Of a DNA stretch of 14,183 nt, positions 8,468-14,183 are shown one piece after another. The translations under genes were made by a program, and so were the position numbers. The DNA comes from Pseudomonadota bacterium (GTDB lineage: Bacteria; Pseudomonadota; Gammaproteobacteria; Steroidobacterales; Steroidobacteraceae): assembly GCA_003242275.1 (NCBI GenBank), contig QGUX01000066.1, positions 1 through 14,183 of the forward strand. The letters run 5' to 3'. The notes under the pieces are model-generated. The model did no database searches, had not been told where the DNA came from, and saw only the letters and a list, made by a program, of their open reading frames with translations. Each line of letters starts with the position of its first letter. Positions within the stretch are counted from its first letter, which is position 1.

Positions 8468-8493
8468 GCCTGCGCAGGCGCGCCCGGGCGCGC
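8468..8493. repeat. Two abutting perfect palindromes between moaE and the YbhB-like gene
   Basis: GCCTGCGCAGGC (8468-8479) and GCGCGCCCGGGCGCGC (8478-8493) are perfect palindromes that share two bases and fill most of the 38-nt gap. On the minus strand they come directly after the moaE stop and directly before the strong ribosome binding site of the next gene. There is no T-run, so an intrinsic terminator is unlikely. An RNA-stability or processing element, or a protein-binding site, is possible. Confidence 0.5.
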
Positions 8494-8982
8494 TCACGCG
8501 TGATCGTGGTGATGGGCGTGGTCGTGCGCGTGCGCGTGCTCGTGGCCGCCCGCATGCGCGGCGCAGCGCTCGCAGTTCACCCAGCCCGAATCCCCGGAGA
8601 CGTAGTGCTCCTTCTTCCAGATCGGCACGCGATGCTTGACTTCGTCGATGACGTAGCGGCAGGCGCGGAAGGCCTCGTCGCGATGCGCGGCCGCGGCGCC
8701 CACCCAGACGGCGGTGTCGGTCAGTGCCAGGCTGCCCAGCCGGTGCACGCACAGGATGCGCTCGACGCCGAAGCGCTTCTTCGCCTCCTCGATGATGCGC
8801 TCGCCCTCGCGCACGCCGAGCGCCTCGAAGGCCTCGTATTCCAGCCGCGTGACCTCTTGCCCCTCGTTGTGGTTGCGCACCCAGCCTTCGAAGGCGGCGA
8901 ATCCGCCGCAGTGCGGATCGACCAGCTCGGCGCGCAGCGGCACCGGGTCGATGGGCTCGTGCGAGAAGCGGAACGCGCTCAT
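8494..8982 (-). CDS. moaE: Molybdopterin synthase catalytic subunit with His-rich tail
   Basis: MoaE transfers sulfur from the MoaD thiocarboxylate to cyclic pyranopterin monophosphate to give molybdopterin. In this 162-residue protein the core covers residues 1-136 and keeps the E. coli active-site pattern: Arg36 in WVRNHNEG, Lys116 in DEVKHR and Lys123 in PIWKKE, with the two lysines seven apart as in E. coli (119 and 126). CVHRLGSLALTD is the other conserved stretch. The C-terminus is unusual: Cys137 and Cys140 (CERC) are followed by ten histidines among residues 143-161 in a His-Ala/His-Asp pattern, typical of metal-binding tails. The ATG at 8982 overlaps the TGA of the mobA-moaD gene as ATGA, so translation is coupled to that of its partner subunit. 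Confidence 0.95.
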   Translation of the reverse strand: MSAFRFSHEPIDPVPLRAELVDPHCGGFAAFEGWVRNHNEGQEVTRLEYEAFEALGVREGERIIEEAKKRFGVERILCVHRLGSLALTDTAVWVGAAAAHRDEAFRACRYVIDEVKHRVPIWKKEHYVSGDSGWVNCERCAAHAGGHEHAHAHDHAHHHDHA

Positions 8983-9824
8983 CCGCCGGCCACCGGGGGA
9001 ATGAAGACCACGGTATCGTTGGCCGCGAGCTGGCGCGACCAGTCGGAGAATTCCGCGTTCACCGCCACCTTCAGGTGCTCGGGCCCGAGCGTGAAGGGAT
9101 GGCGGACCTTCAGCTCCTCGTACAGTTCGCGCGGCGTGGCCGCGCGCGTGCGCACGGTTTCCTCGCGCCGTCCCGCCTGCTCGCGCAGCAGGGCGAAATA
9201 CTGCACCTTGAGTTCTCGTTCGCCGGTCGTGGCGCCGCTGTTGCCGGCGCCGGTGACGGCGGCCAGTTCGGCAGGAGTGTTCACGTTTTCCAGGCTCTCC
9301 GGTCGGGGTAGGTCCAGCAGCAGGGTATCGGATTGCAGCAGGAATTTCCGCGGACACAGGCGCCCGGCAGCCACTGCCGCGGCCAGTGGTCCGGCGGTGG
9401 AAGGCTCCCAGATCGCGCACAAGGGCTCGGGCAGGCCGTCGTGGCTGCTCCGGTAGGCGATGGCGGCCCGGGCGGGATGACGCCGCGCGATCAGGTGCTG
9501 CAGGGTGCCGGCGTCCAGCAGCGGCAGGTCGCAGGCCACCACCAGCCATGCCACGCCGGGATGGGCGCGCTGCGCGGCGATGATGCCGCCGGCCGGGCCC
9601 GCGGGCAGCCCGGGCAGGTCGACGACCTGCGGAAAGGCGGCGCGCAGCGGGTCGTCCTTCTGGTCTTCGCGCACGGACACGAAGCAGCGTGCGGTCAGTG
9701 GCGCGAGCAGGTCGAAGGCCCGCGCGAGCTGCGCGCGGCCGCCGATCTCGAGCGCGGCCTTGTCGCGCCCCATGCGCGTGCTGCGGCCGCCGGCCAGCAC
9801 CAGGCCGTACAGCGGCGCGGTCAC
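8979..9824 (-). CDS. Fused MobA-like guanylyltransferase and MoaD sulfur carrier
   Basis: The 281-residue protein joins two Moco functions. Residues 1-190 are a MobA-like nucleotidyltransferase with [13 protein letters not shown] at 10-22, [11 protein letters not shown], and NVNTPAEL at the domain end. MobA transfers GMP from GTP to Mo-molybdopterin. Residues 204-281 are a complete ubiquitin-like MoaD starting [16 protein letters not shown] and ending FIPPVAGG, with the terminal Gly-Gly needed for thiocarboxylation free at the C-terminus. The linker of about 12 residues is Gly/Thr-rich and open in frame. The start is GTG at 9824, overlapping the moaC stop as GTGA, with GGAGG 5 nt upstream. 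The downstream overlap with moaE is ATGA. An in-frame GTG at 9206 (residue 207), where a free MoaD would normally begin, could allow some separate MoaD. Both domain calls are secure; whether the MobA half is active is inferred. Confidence 0.9.
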   Translation of the reverse strand: MTAPLYGLVLAGGRSTRMGRDKAALEIGGRAQLARAFDLLAPLTARCFVSVREDQKDDPLRAAFPQVVDLPGLPAGPAGGIIAAQRAHPGVAWLVVACDLPLLDAGTLQHLIARRHPARAAIAYRSSHDGLPEPLCAIWEPSTAGPLAAAVAAGRLCPRKFLLQSDTLLLDLPRPESLENVNTPAELAAVTGAGNSGATTGERELKVQYFALLREQAGRREETVRTRAATPRELYEELKVRHPFTLGPEHLKVAVNAEFSDWSRQLAANDTVVFIPPVAGG

Positions 9825-10324
9825 GCCTTCCTCCCGCTGCCGGGGCGGCGGAAGTTGCGCCGGCCGCCGCTCTTGGCCATCAGCCGCACGGGTCCGATGC
9901 GGATGTCGTGCGACAGCGCCTTGCACATGTCGTAAAGGGTCAGTGCCGCGACGCTGGCGCCGGTGAGCGCCTCCATCTCCACGCCCGTGGTGTGAGTCAC
10001 GGCCACGTGGCAGGTGATCAGGATGCGACGGCCCTTCGACTCGATGTCGATCTTCACCGACTGCAGCGGCAGCGGGTGGCAGAAGGGGATCAGCTCGTGC
10101 GTGCGCTTGGCCGCCATCACGCCGGCGATGATGGCGGTGTCGAACACCGGTCCCTTCCTGGTGCGGTGGCCGGTGGCGGCCAGTTCGCGCGCCACGTTGG
10201 CGGGCAGTTCCACCACCGCCTCGGCGCTGGCCTCGCGGCGCGTGACGGCCTTGTCGCCCACGTCCACCATGGTGGGGCGGTTGGCCGTGTCCAGGTGCGT
10301 GAGCTTCGACCTGCGGGCGGCCAT
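9821..10324 (-). CDS. moaC: Cyclic pyranopterin monophosphate synthase
   Basis: MoaC rearranges 3',8-cyclo-7,8-dihydro-GTP, the MoaA product, to cyclic pyranopterin monophosphate. The 167-residue protein matches the family in length and carries [14 protein letters not shown] near the N-terminus, [20 protein letters not shown] in the middle and [20 protein letters not shown] plus [15 protein letters not shown] at the C-terminus, the regions that build the active site. A short basic tail ([14 protein letters not shown]) follows. The ATG at 10324 is separated from the moaA stop by one base, and its own stop overlaps the next start by four bases, so it sits in the middle of a translationally coupled set. 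Confidence 0.97.
   Translation of the reverse strand: MAARRSKLTHLDTANRPTMVDVGDKAVTRREASAEAVVELPANVARELAATGHRTRKGPVFDTAIIAGVMAAKRTHELIPFCHPLPLQSVKIDIESKGRRILITCHVAVTHTTGVEMEALTGASVAALTLYDMCKALSHDIRIGPVRLMAKSGGRRNFRRPGSGRKA
9830..9834 (-). promoter_or_regulatory. Ribosome binding site that decides the GTG start of mobA-moaD
   Basis: GGAGG on the minus strand ends 5 nt before the GTG at 9824. This GTG places the P-loop [10 protein letters not shown] at residues 10-19, the normal MobA position. The frame is open further upstream into moaC, but the longer forms would start inside that gene and add a non-homologous N-terminus. Confidence 0.65.
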
Positions 10325-10325
10325 G

Positions 10326-11363
10326 TCAGCCGCCGATGTAGTTCATTTCGACCTTGGGGCCCGTGCCGCGCGCGCGCAGCACCACGCGCTGCTCGCTGTA
10401 GCGGTCCTCGCGGTTCAGCCAGGTGCCGCGGATCAGCTTCAGCAGCTGGTCGTCGTCGGCGCCGCTGCGCAGCGGGCCGCGCAGGTCCACCCCGGACTGC
10501 GCAAACAGGCAGGTGTAGAAGATGCCGTCGGAGGACAGCCGCGCGCGCGAGCAGCCGCCGCAGAAGGGTTGCGTGACCGAGGAGATGAATCCCACCTCGC
10601 CCTGGCCGTCCTCGAAGGCGTAGCGCCGCGCCACCTCGCCCACGTAGTCGGGCCGCACCGGCCGCACCGGCCAGCGTGCATGGATGCGTTCCACGAGCTC
10701 GGAGGAGGGCACCACGAGGTCGGGCTTCCAGTCGTTGCGGTTGCCCACGTCCATGTACTCGATGAAGCGCACGGTGATGCCGGTGCCGCGGAAGCGTTCC
10801 ACCAGCGGCAGCACCGAGTCCTCGTTGACGCCGCGCTGGATCACGGTGTTGATCTTCACCGGCCCGAGGCCGGCAGCGAGCGCATGCTCAATGCCGTCGA
10901 GCACGTCGCCCACCTTGCCAAAGCCGCCGTTCATGCGCGCGAACACGTCCTGGTCCAGGCTGTCGAGGCTGACGGTGACGCGCCCCAGTCCCGCGGCCTT
11001 CAGTTCGTAGGCATAGCGCGACAGCAGCACCCCGTTGGTGGTCATCGCGATGTCCTCGACGCCCTCGATGGCATTGAGGTCGGAGATCAGGTCGGGCAGG
11101 TTCACGCGCAGCAGCGGCTCGCCGCCGGTGATGCGCAGCTTCCTCACGCCCAGCGGCACGAAGATGCGCGCCAGGCGCAGGATCTCCTCGAACGACAGCC
11201 GCTCGGCGGTCTTCAGGAACCCGTGGTGCTCATGGAAACGCTCCCGCGGCATGCAGTAGGGGCAGCGGAAGTTGCAGCGGTCCATGACCGAGATGCGCAG
11301 GTCGCGCAGGGGCCGGCCGAGCCGGTCGCGCGGGCTGCGATCCATCGGGGTGACGTTGCTCAT
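10326..11363 (-). CDS. moaA: GTP 3',8-cyclase (radical SAM)
   Basis: MoaA opens Moco synthesis by cyclising GTP with a 5'-deoxyadenosyl radical. The 345-residue protein has the radical-SAM cluster motif CNFRCPYC (Cys 30, 34, 37), the SAM-binding [11 protein letters not shown], and VTVSLDSLD. The second, C-terminal iron-sulfur site [14 protein letters not shown]...YTCLFA has its three cysteines in the standard spacing. The protein ends in Gly-Gly, as MoaA should for activity. The ATG at 11363 has AGGA 4-5 nt upstream and gives a normal N-terminus; the frame extends to an ATG at 11402, which would lie within the candidate promoter. It is the first gene of the Moco run. moaB/mogA and moeA are absent from the window and must be elsewhere. 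Confidence 0.96.
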   Translation of the reverse strand: MSNVTPMDRSPRDRLGRPLRDLRISVMDRCNFRCPYCMPRERFHEHHGFLKTAERLSFEEILRLARIFVPLGVRKLRITGGEPLLRVNLPDLISDLNAIEGVEDIAMTTNGVLLSRYAYELKAAGLGRVTVSLDSLDQDVFARMNGGFGKVGDVLDGIEHALAAGLGPVKINTVIQRGVNEDSVLPLVERFRGTGITVRFIEYMDVGNRNDWKPDLVVPSSELVERIHARWPVRPVRPDYVGEVARRYAFEDGQGEVGFISSVTQPFCGGCSRARLSSDGIFYTCLFAQSGVDLRGPLRSGADDDQLLKLIRGTWLNREDRYSEQRVVLRARGTGPKVEMNYIGG

Positions 11364-11396
11364 GGTGTCCTGGCAGGCGGGGACAGGCCCCGGAAC

Positions 11397-11430
11397 CCCC
11401 AAGTATTGGGGCGCGCCGGCAATAGTACAA
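11397..11430 (-). promoter_or_regulatory. Candidate moaA promoter with operator-like inverted repeat over the -10
   Basis: On the minus strand TTGTAC (11425-11430), a 17-nt spacer and AATACT (11402-11407) form a weak sigma70-like promoter, matching consensus at 3 and 4 of 6 bases. The -10 lies inside a 15-nt inverted repeat, CCCCAA-TAC-TTGGGG (11397-11411), 34 nt upstream of the moaA ATG. Such placement is typical of a repressor operator, but the regulator is not known and no ModE-type site is recognised. Confidence 0.35.
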
Positions 11431-11462
11431 ATCGGGGGACGAGGCTCGCCGGAAGGCGAAAT

Positions 11463-11489
11463 GGCGGGTCCCGGGGCCCGGGACCCGCC
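11463..11489 (-). terminator. Strong hairpin after the secreted small-protein gene
   Basis: Two 13-base arms, GGCGGGTCCCGGG (11463-11475) and its exact complement (11477-11489), surround a single G. It starts 10 nt beyond the stop of the small secreted-protein gene and is followed on the minus strand by ATTTCG, a short T-run. A second, smaller hairpin (TCGCC-GGAA-GGCGA, 11446-11459) comes next. The position between two genes and the stem strength suggest transcription termination before the moaA promoter. The short T-run makes an intrinsic mechanism less certain. Confidence 0.55.
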
Positions 11490-11499
11490 AGAACCGGGA

Positions 11500-11865
11500 C
11501 TACTTGTCGTTCTTGGCGCGGTAGACCCGCAGCTGCTCGTTGAAGCGGTTGGCCACTTCCTGGGCCTCGTCCACCGCAGCGTCGTTCTTCTGCGTGTAGC
11601 GGGCCGTCATCTGGTCCTTCTGCTTCTGCGACAGCGAGGGATCCTTGTCGAGCGCGGCCTGGTGCTCGGCCTTGAGGCATTCCAGGTATGCGGTGATGTC
11701 GGCCTGGTACTGCTTCACCACCCGCTGCGCGGCCAGCATTTCATCACGCGTTGCGGTGTTGCCATCCGGAATGCGGCCAGGCTTCTTGGGGTAGGTGCAA
11801 TCGGCCCACGCGGGCGACGCCAGGGCGGCCATGACCAGCAGGCAGGAAAGCTTCTTCATACGCAT
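11500..11865 (-). CDS. Small secreted protein of unknown function
   Basis: The protein has 121 residues. MRMKK followed by LSCLLVMAALASPAWA is a clear signal peptide, with cleavage expected after AWA near residue 21. The mature chain of about 100 residues starts DCTYPKKPGRIPDGNTATRD and is mainly charged helix. It holds only two cysteines, in DCTYP and LECLKAE, which could form one disulfide. I do not recognise a named family. The ATG at 11865 has GAGGGG just upstream; a second ATG two codons later (11859) is also possible. A small GC hairpin (GGCCC-TCC-GGGCC, 11878-11890) sits in its leader. It is monocistronic by appearance, bounded by a hairpin at 11463-11489 and by the divergent tRNA gene. 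Confidence 0.8.
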   Translation of the reverse strand: MRMKKLSCLLVMAALASPAWADCTYPKKPGRIPDGNTATRDEMLAAQRVVKQYQADITAYLECLKAEHQAALDKDPSLSQKQKDQMTARYTQKNDAAVDEAQEVANRFNEQLRVYRAKNDK

Positions 11866-11966
11866 TAACCCCTCGTTGGCCCTCCGGGCCTTGTGTTAAT
11901 GCCGTCCATACTACTGGCTGGGCGCGAGGCATGCCATCATGCGCCCCCTCGGCAGTTTCTGCCCGG

Positions 11967-12043
11967 GCGCCCGTAGCTCAGCTGGATAGAGCATCAGGCT
12001 TCGAACCTGAGGGTCGGGAGTTCGAATCTCTCCGGGCGCGCCA
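11967..12043 (+). tRNA. tRNA-Arg, anticodon UCG
   Basis: The 77-nt gene folds as a full cloverleaf. The acceptor arms GCGCCCG (11967-11973) and CGGGCGC (12033-12039) pair perfectly, followed by discriminator G and an encoded CCA. The D arm is GCTC...GAGC. The anticodon stem TCAGG/CCTGA encloses loop CTTCGAA, giving anticodon TCG, which reads the arginine codon CGA. The T loop is TTCGAAT. Many gammaproteobacteria read CGA with the inosine-modified ACG tRNA, so a dedicated UCG species is worth noting. No integrase or direct repeat is seen next to it. Confidence 0.95.
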
Positions 12044-12070
12044 GCATGACAATTTCGTTATTCGATCCTG

Positions 12071-13630
12071 ATGCTGCCTGAAGCGGCCCGCCGAATGGAA
12101 ATCGTTCTCGACCACCTGAACCTCAGCCGGGGAGGCCGCCGCATCCTGCACGAGGTGAGCTGGCACATCCGGCCGGGCGAGCGCTGGCTGGTCGTGGGCG
12201 GCAGCGGTGCCGGCAAGACGCAGCTGCTGAAGGTGGTGGCCGGCGATGTCTGGCCGGAGGAAGGCGGGGGCCGTGCGCCACGACGGTACTTCCTCGATGG
12301 CGAATGGCACACGCAACCGGTGGAGGTGCGCGAGGAGCTGGCCTGGCTGGGACCGGAACGGCAGGACCGCTACGAGCGCTACGGCTGGAACCACGCGGCC
12401 GTCGAGGTGGTCGGCACCGGGCTGAACCGCACGGACATTCCCCTGCAGAAGCTGGATGCCGCCGGGAAGGCCACGGCATTGCGGCTGCTGAGGCGGGCGG
12501 GCATCGGCGCCCTGGCGCGCCGCCGCTTCCTGACGCTGTCCTATGGCGAGCGCCGGCTGGTGCTGCTGGCGCGCGTGCTGGCCTGGCGCGCGCGCTTCCT
12601 GGTGCTGGACGAGGTGGCCACCGGCCTGGACGAGCGCAACCGCGGGCGGCTGTACCGGCTGCTCGGCGGTGACCTGGGCGGCGCCGGCTGGATCTGCTCG
12701 GCGCATCGCGCCGAGGACGCGCCGCCCGGCGCCACGCACCTGCTGTGGCTGCGCGCGGGACGCGTGGTGTACGCGGGCCCGCTCACCGCCGCGCGGCTCC
12801 GGCGGGCCTTCGCGGACGCGGCCGGTGCCGATGCGGAAGCGCGGGCGCGGCGCCGGGCGGATGCGCGGCGTGCACGCGCGGCCGCGAAGGCAGGACATGC
12901 GCGGCGCACGAGGTCCGCTGCAGCCGACGCGCCCCTGCGCGCGGCCAGGCCGGTGATCGTGCTGCGCAGGGCCAACGTCTGGATCGATGGCAAGCGCATC
13001 CTGCGCGACATCGACCTCACCGTGCGCAGGGGGGAGTGCTGGGTGGTGCACGGCGCGAACGGCTCGGGCAAGTCCACCCTGCTGCGCACCCTCTACGGGG
13101 ATCATGCCGTGGCGGCCGGCGGCAGCATCGAACGCGCCGGCATCGTGCCCGGCGTGCCGCTGGATGAATTCCGCGCCCGCACGGGCCTGGTGGCGCCGCA
13201 CCTGCAGACCGAGTATCCGCGGCACACCACGGTGCTGGACACCGTCGTGTCGGGACTGCATTCGAGCTACGGGCTGAACTTCCAGGCGACGCCGGCGGAG
13301 AAACGCCGGGCCCGGGCGGCGCTGGCCGCGCTGGGCTTGGAGGAGTTTGCGCCGCGGCCGCTGGCGGAGCTGTCGTACGGCCAGGTGCGCCGCGTGCTGT
13401 TCGCGCGCGCCCAGGTGCTGTCGCCGCGGCTGCTGTTGCTGGACGAGGCCTTCACCGGCCTCAACGCGCCGCTGCGCGCCGGGCTGATCGCGTGGGTGGA
13501 GGAACGCATCGACAGCGGCGTCACGGTGGTGATGGCCACCCACTACCGGCGCGAGTGGCCGCGCAATGCCACGCACGAGCTGATGCTGTCTCGCGGCCGG
13601 GTGGCCTACGCGGGTAAAGTGCGCCGATGA
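12071..13630 (+). CDS. ModF-like protein with two ABC ATPase domains
   Basis: The 519-residue soluble protein has two nucleotide-binding domains and no membrane segment. Domain 1 shows Walker A GGSGAGKT (43-50), signature LSYGE (156-160), Walker B FLVLDEVATGLD and a switch His in SAHR. Domain 2 shows Walker A GANGSGKS (328-335), signature LSYGQ (434-438), Walker B LLLLDEAFTGLN and a switch His in ATHY. Both catalytic glutamates are present, so both sites should hydrolyse ATP. An Arg/Ala-rich linker of about 50 residues joins them. The layout and the text around NBD2 (TEYPRHTTVLDTVVSGLHSS) resemble E. coli ModF (PhrA), an ATPase of unclear role linked to molybdate, which fits the Moco genes nearby. 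The start is uncertain: neither the ATG at 12071 nor the one at 12095 has a clear ribosome binding site. It begins 27 nt after the tRNA and overlaps the next gene as ATGA. Confidence 0.85.
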   Translation: MLPEAARRMEIVLDHLNLSRGGRRILHEVSWHIRPGERWLVVGGSGAGKTQLLKVVAGDVWPEEGGGRAPRRYFLDGEWHTQPVEVREELAWLGPERQDRYERYGWNHAAVEVVGTGLNRTDIPLQKLDAAGKATALRLLRRAGIGALARRRFLTLSYGERRLVLLARVLAWRARFLVLDEVATGLDERNRGRLYRLLGGDLGGAGWICSAHRAEDAPPGATHLLWLRAGRVVYAGPLTAARLRRAFADAAGADAEARARRRADARRARAAAKAGHARRTRSAAADAPLRAARPVIVLRRANVWIDGKRILRDIDLTVRRGECWVVHGANGSGKSTLLRTLYGDHAVAAGGSIERAGIVPGVPLDEFRARTGLVAPHLQTEYPRHTTVLDTVVSGLHSSYGLNFQATPAEKRRARAALAALGLEEFAPRPLAELSYGQVRRVLFARAQVLSPRLLLLDEAFTGLNAPLRAGLIAWVEERIDSGVTVVMATHYRREWPRNATHELMLSRGRVAYAGKVRR

Positions 13631-14183
13631 ACCGCAGCAAGGGGCTCATCGCCACGGCCGTGGTCGCCGTGGCGCTGCTGGCGGCGGCGCTGCTGTGGCG
13701 GGGCAGCGGAGACAACGCGCCGCGGCTGGACATTGCCGGTCATCCGGCGCCGCTGCCACGCGCCGGGGCCGAGGCCGAGCTGGTACTGCCCGAAGCGCTG
13801 GAAACCGCGCGCGCCCAAGCCAGGCGGCTGGGCGTGCGCGCCTTCGTCGTGCACCGGCGGGGACATCGCATCTTCGAGCACTTCGCGCACGGGGCGTCCG
13901 GCGCGTCGCTGGTGGATGGCGGCGAGCTGGCCGGTGTGCTGCTGGCGCTCGCCCTGCACCGGCCCGAGGATGACGCCGCGGATGCGGCGCAGGCGGCGAA
14001 GCTGGTTTCGGAGCGGCTGTGGCAGCCGTTGCGCGCGCAGGACGCCCGGCTGCTCGGCCGCGGCGGCGGGCCGCGCCGGTGCTGCGTGGAGGCGCGGCTG
14101 GATGACTGGATGCGCGTGGGCGACCTGCTGGCCGGCACCGGCGCCTACCTGGGCGAGCGGATCGTTTCCGCGGATGCGGTGCG
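13627..14183 (+). CDS. Membrane-anchored, degenerate beta-lactamase-family (serine hydrolase-like) protein, 3' end missing
   Basis: The frame starts at the ATG overlapping the previous stop and is open to the window edge (185 codons). Residues 7-24 (LIATAVVAVALLAAALLW) form one hydrophobic anchor or signal. Two segments recall class C beta-lactamase-like serine hydrolases: GVRAFVVHRRGHRIFEHFAH, like the strand before the active site, and RRCCVEARLDDWMRVGDLLA followed by TGAYLGERIVSADAV, like their usual ARxxDWxRxGxLLL...G...G.RI...WV segment. At the place of the nucleophile motif SxxK the sequence reads SLVDGGELAGVLLALAL (from residue 94) with no lysine, so it is probably not a conventional serine hydrolase. 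The family assignment is from memory and moderate. The tight overlap with the ABC ATPase gene suggests shared expression. Confidence 0.55.
   Translation, partial: MNRSKGLIATAVVAVALLAAALLWRGSGDNAPRLDIAGHPAPLPRAGAEAELVLPEALETARAQARRLGVRAFVVHRRGHRIFEHFAHGASGASLVDGGELAGVLLALALHRPEDDAADAAQAAKLVSERLWQPLRAQDARLLGRGGGPRRCCVEARLDDWMRVGDLLAGTGAYLGERIVSADAV

Noticed and set aside
10014..11543. A 509-codon plus-strand frame opposite moaA and moaC
   Set aside because: moaA and moaC carry all catalytic motifs on the minus strand; the opposite frame has no domain and is a by-product of codon bias.
11967..12070. tRNA-Arg as an integration site of a mobile element
   Set aside because: No integrase gene, no repeated tRNA 3' end in the window and no composition shift next to it. 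The following gene is a ModF-like ATPase in the same codon style.

Overview
The window is a G+C-rich bacterial chromosome segment, about two-thirds or more G+C by eye, densely packed with ordinary-looking genes. A tRNA-Arg with an encoded CCA end, the proBA pair, a complete early molybdenum-cofactor (Moco) operon, a ModF-like double ATPase and a small DUF6763-like acidic protein together suggest a gammaproteobacterium, perhaps near the xanthomonad/steroidobacter/nevskia groups. That placement is inference and rests on no database search. No insertion sequence, phage gene, CRISPR array or rRNA was seen. Both ends cut through genes.

Layout. Positions 1-3997, minus strand, read right to left: an acyl-lipid/acyl-CoA desaturase with three histidine boxes, a cyclopropane-fatty-acid-synthase-type methyltransferase, a GlcD/D-2-hydroxyglutarate-dehydrogenase-type flavoprotein starting at TTG 15 nt after the methyltransferase stop, and an exported VOC-fold protein cut by the left edge. 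The first two suggest lipid acyl-chain modification. Upstream (4078-4422) lies a small protein whose last 47 residues are nearly all Asp/Glu, with a good sigma70-like promoter. Diverging from it, proB and proA (4524-6997) overlap as TGATG and encode the first two steps of proline synthesis. A membrane-anchored coiled-coil/PDZ protein follows (7066-7944).

Positions 7949-11363, minus strand, are a tightly coupled Moco operon: moaA, moaC, a fused mobA-moaD, moaE, then a YbhB/PEBP-like gene. MoaA and MoaC turn GTP into cyclic pyranopterin monophosphate. MoaD and MoaE convert that to molybdopterin, and MobA adds GMP. The MobA domain is joined in frame to a C-terminal MoaD that keeps its terminal Gly-Gly, and MoaE carries a Cys/His-rich tail. 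Upstream, a candidate promoter has its -10 inside an inverted repeat, and a strong hairpin separates it from a small secreted-protein gene.

Positions 11967-14183, plus strand: tRNA-Arg(UCG), a soluble ModF-like protein with two ABC ATPase domains, and, overlapping it as ATGA, a membrane-anchored protein that resembles the serine beta-lactamase family but appears to lack the catalytic SxxK. It is cut by the right edge.

Nothing here is clearly a new defence or mobile system. The most unusual items are the MobA-MoaD fusion, the His-rich MoaE tail, the polyacidic small protein, the desaturase/methyltransferase/flavoprotein cassette and the ABC ATPase plus degenerate hydrolase pair.
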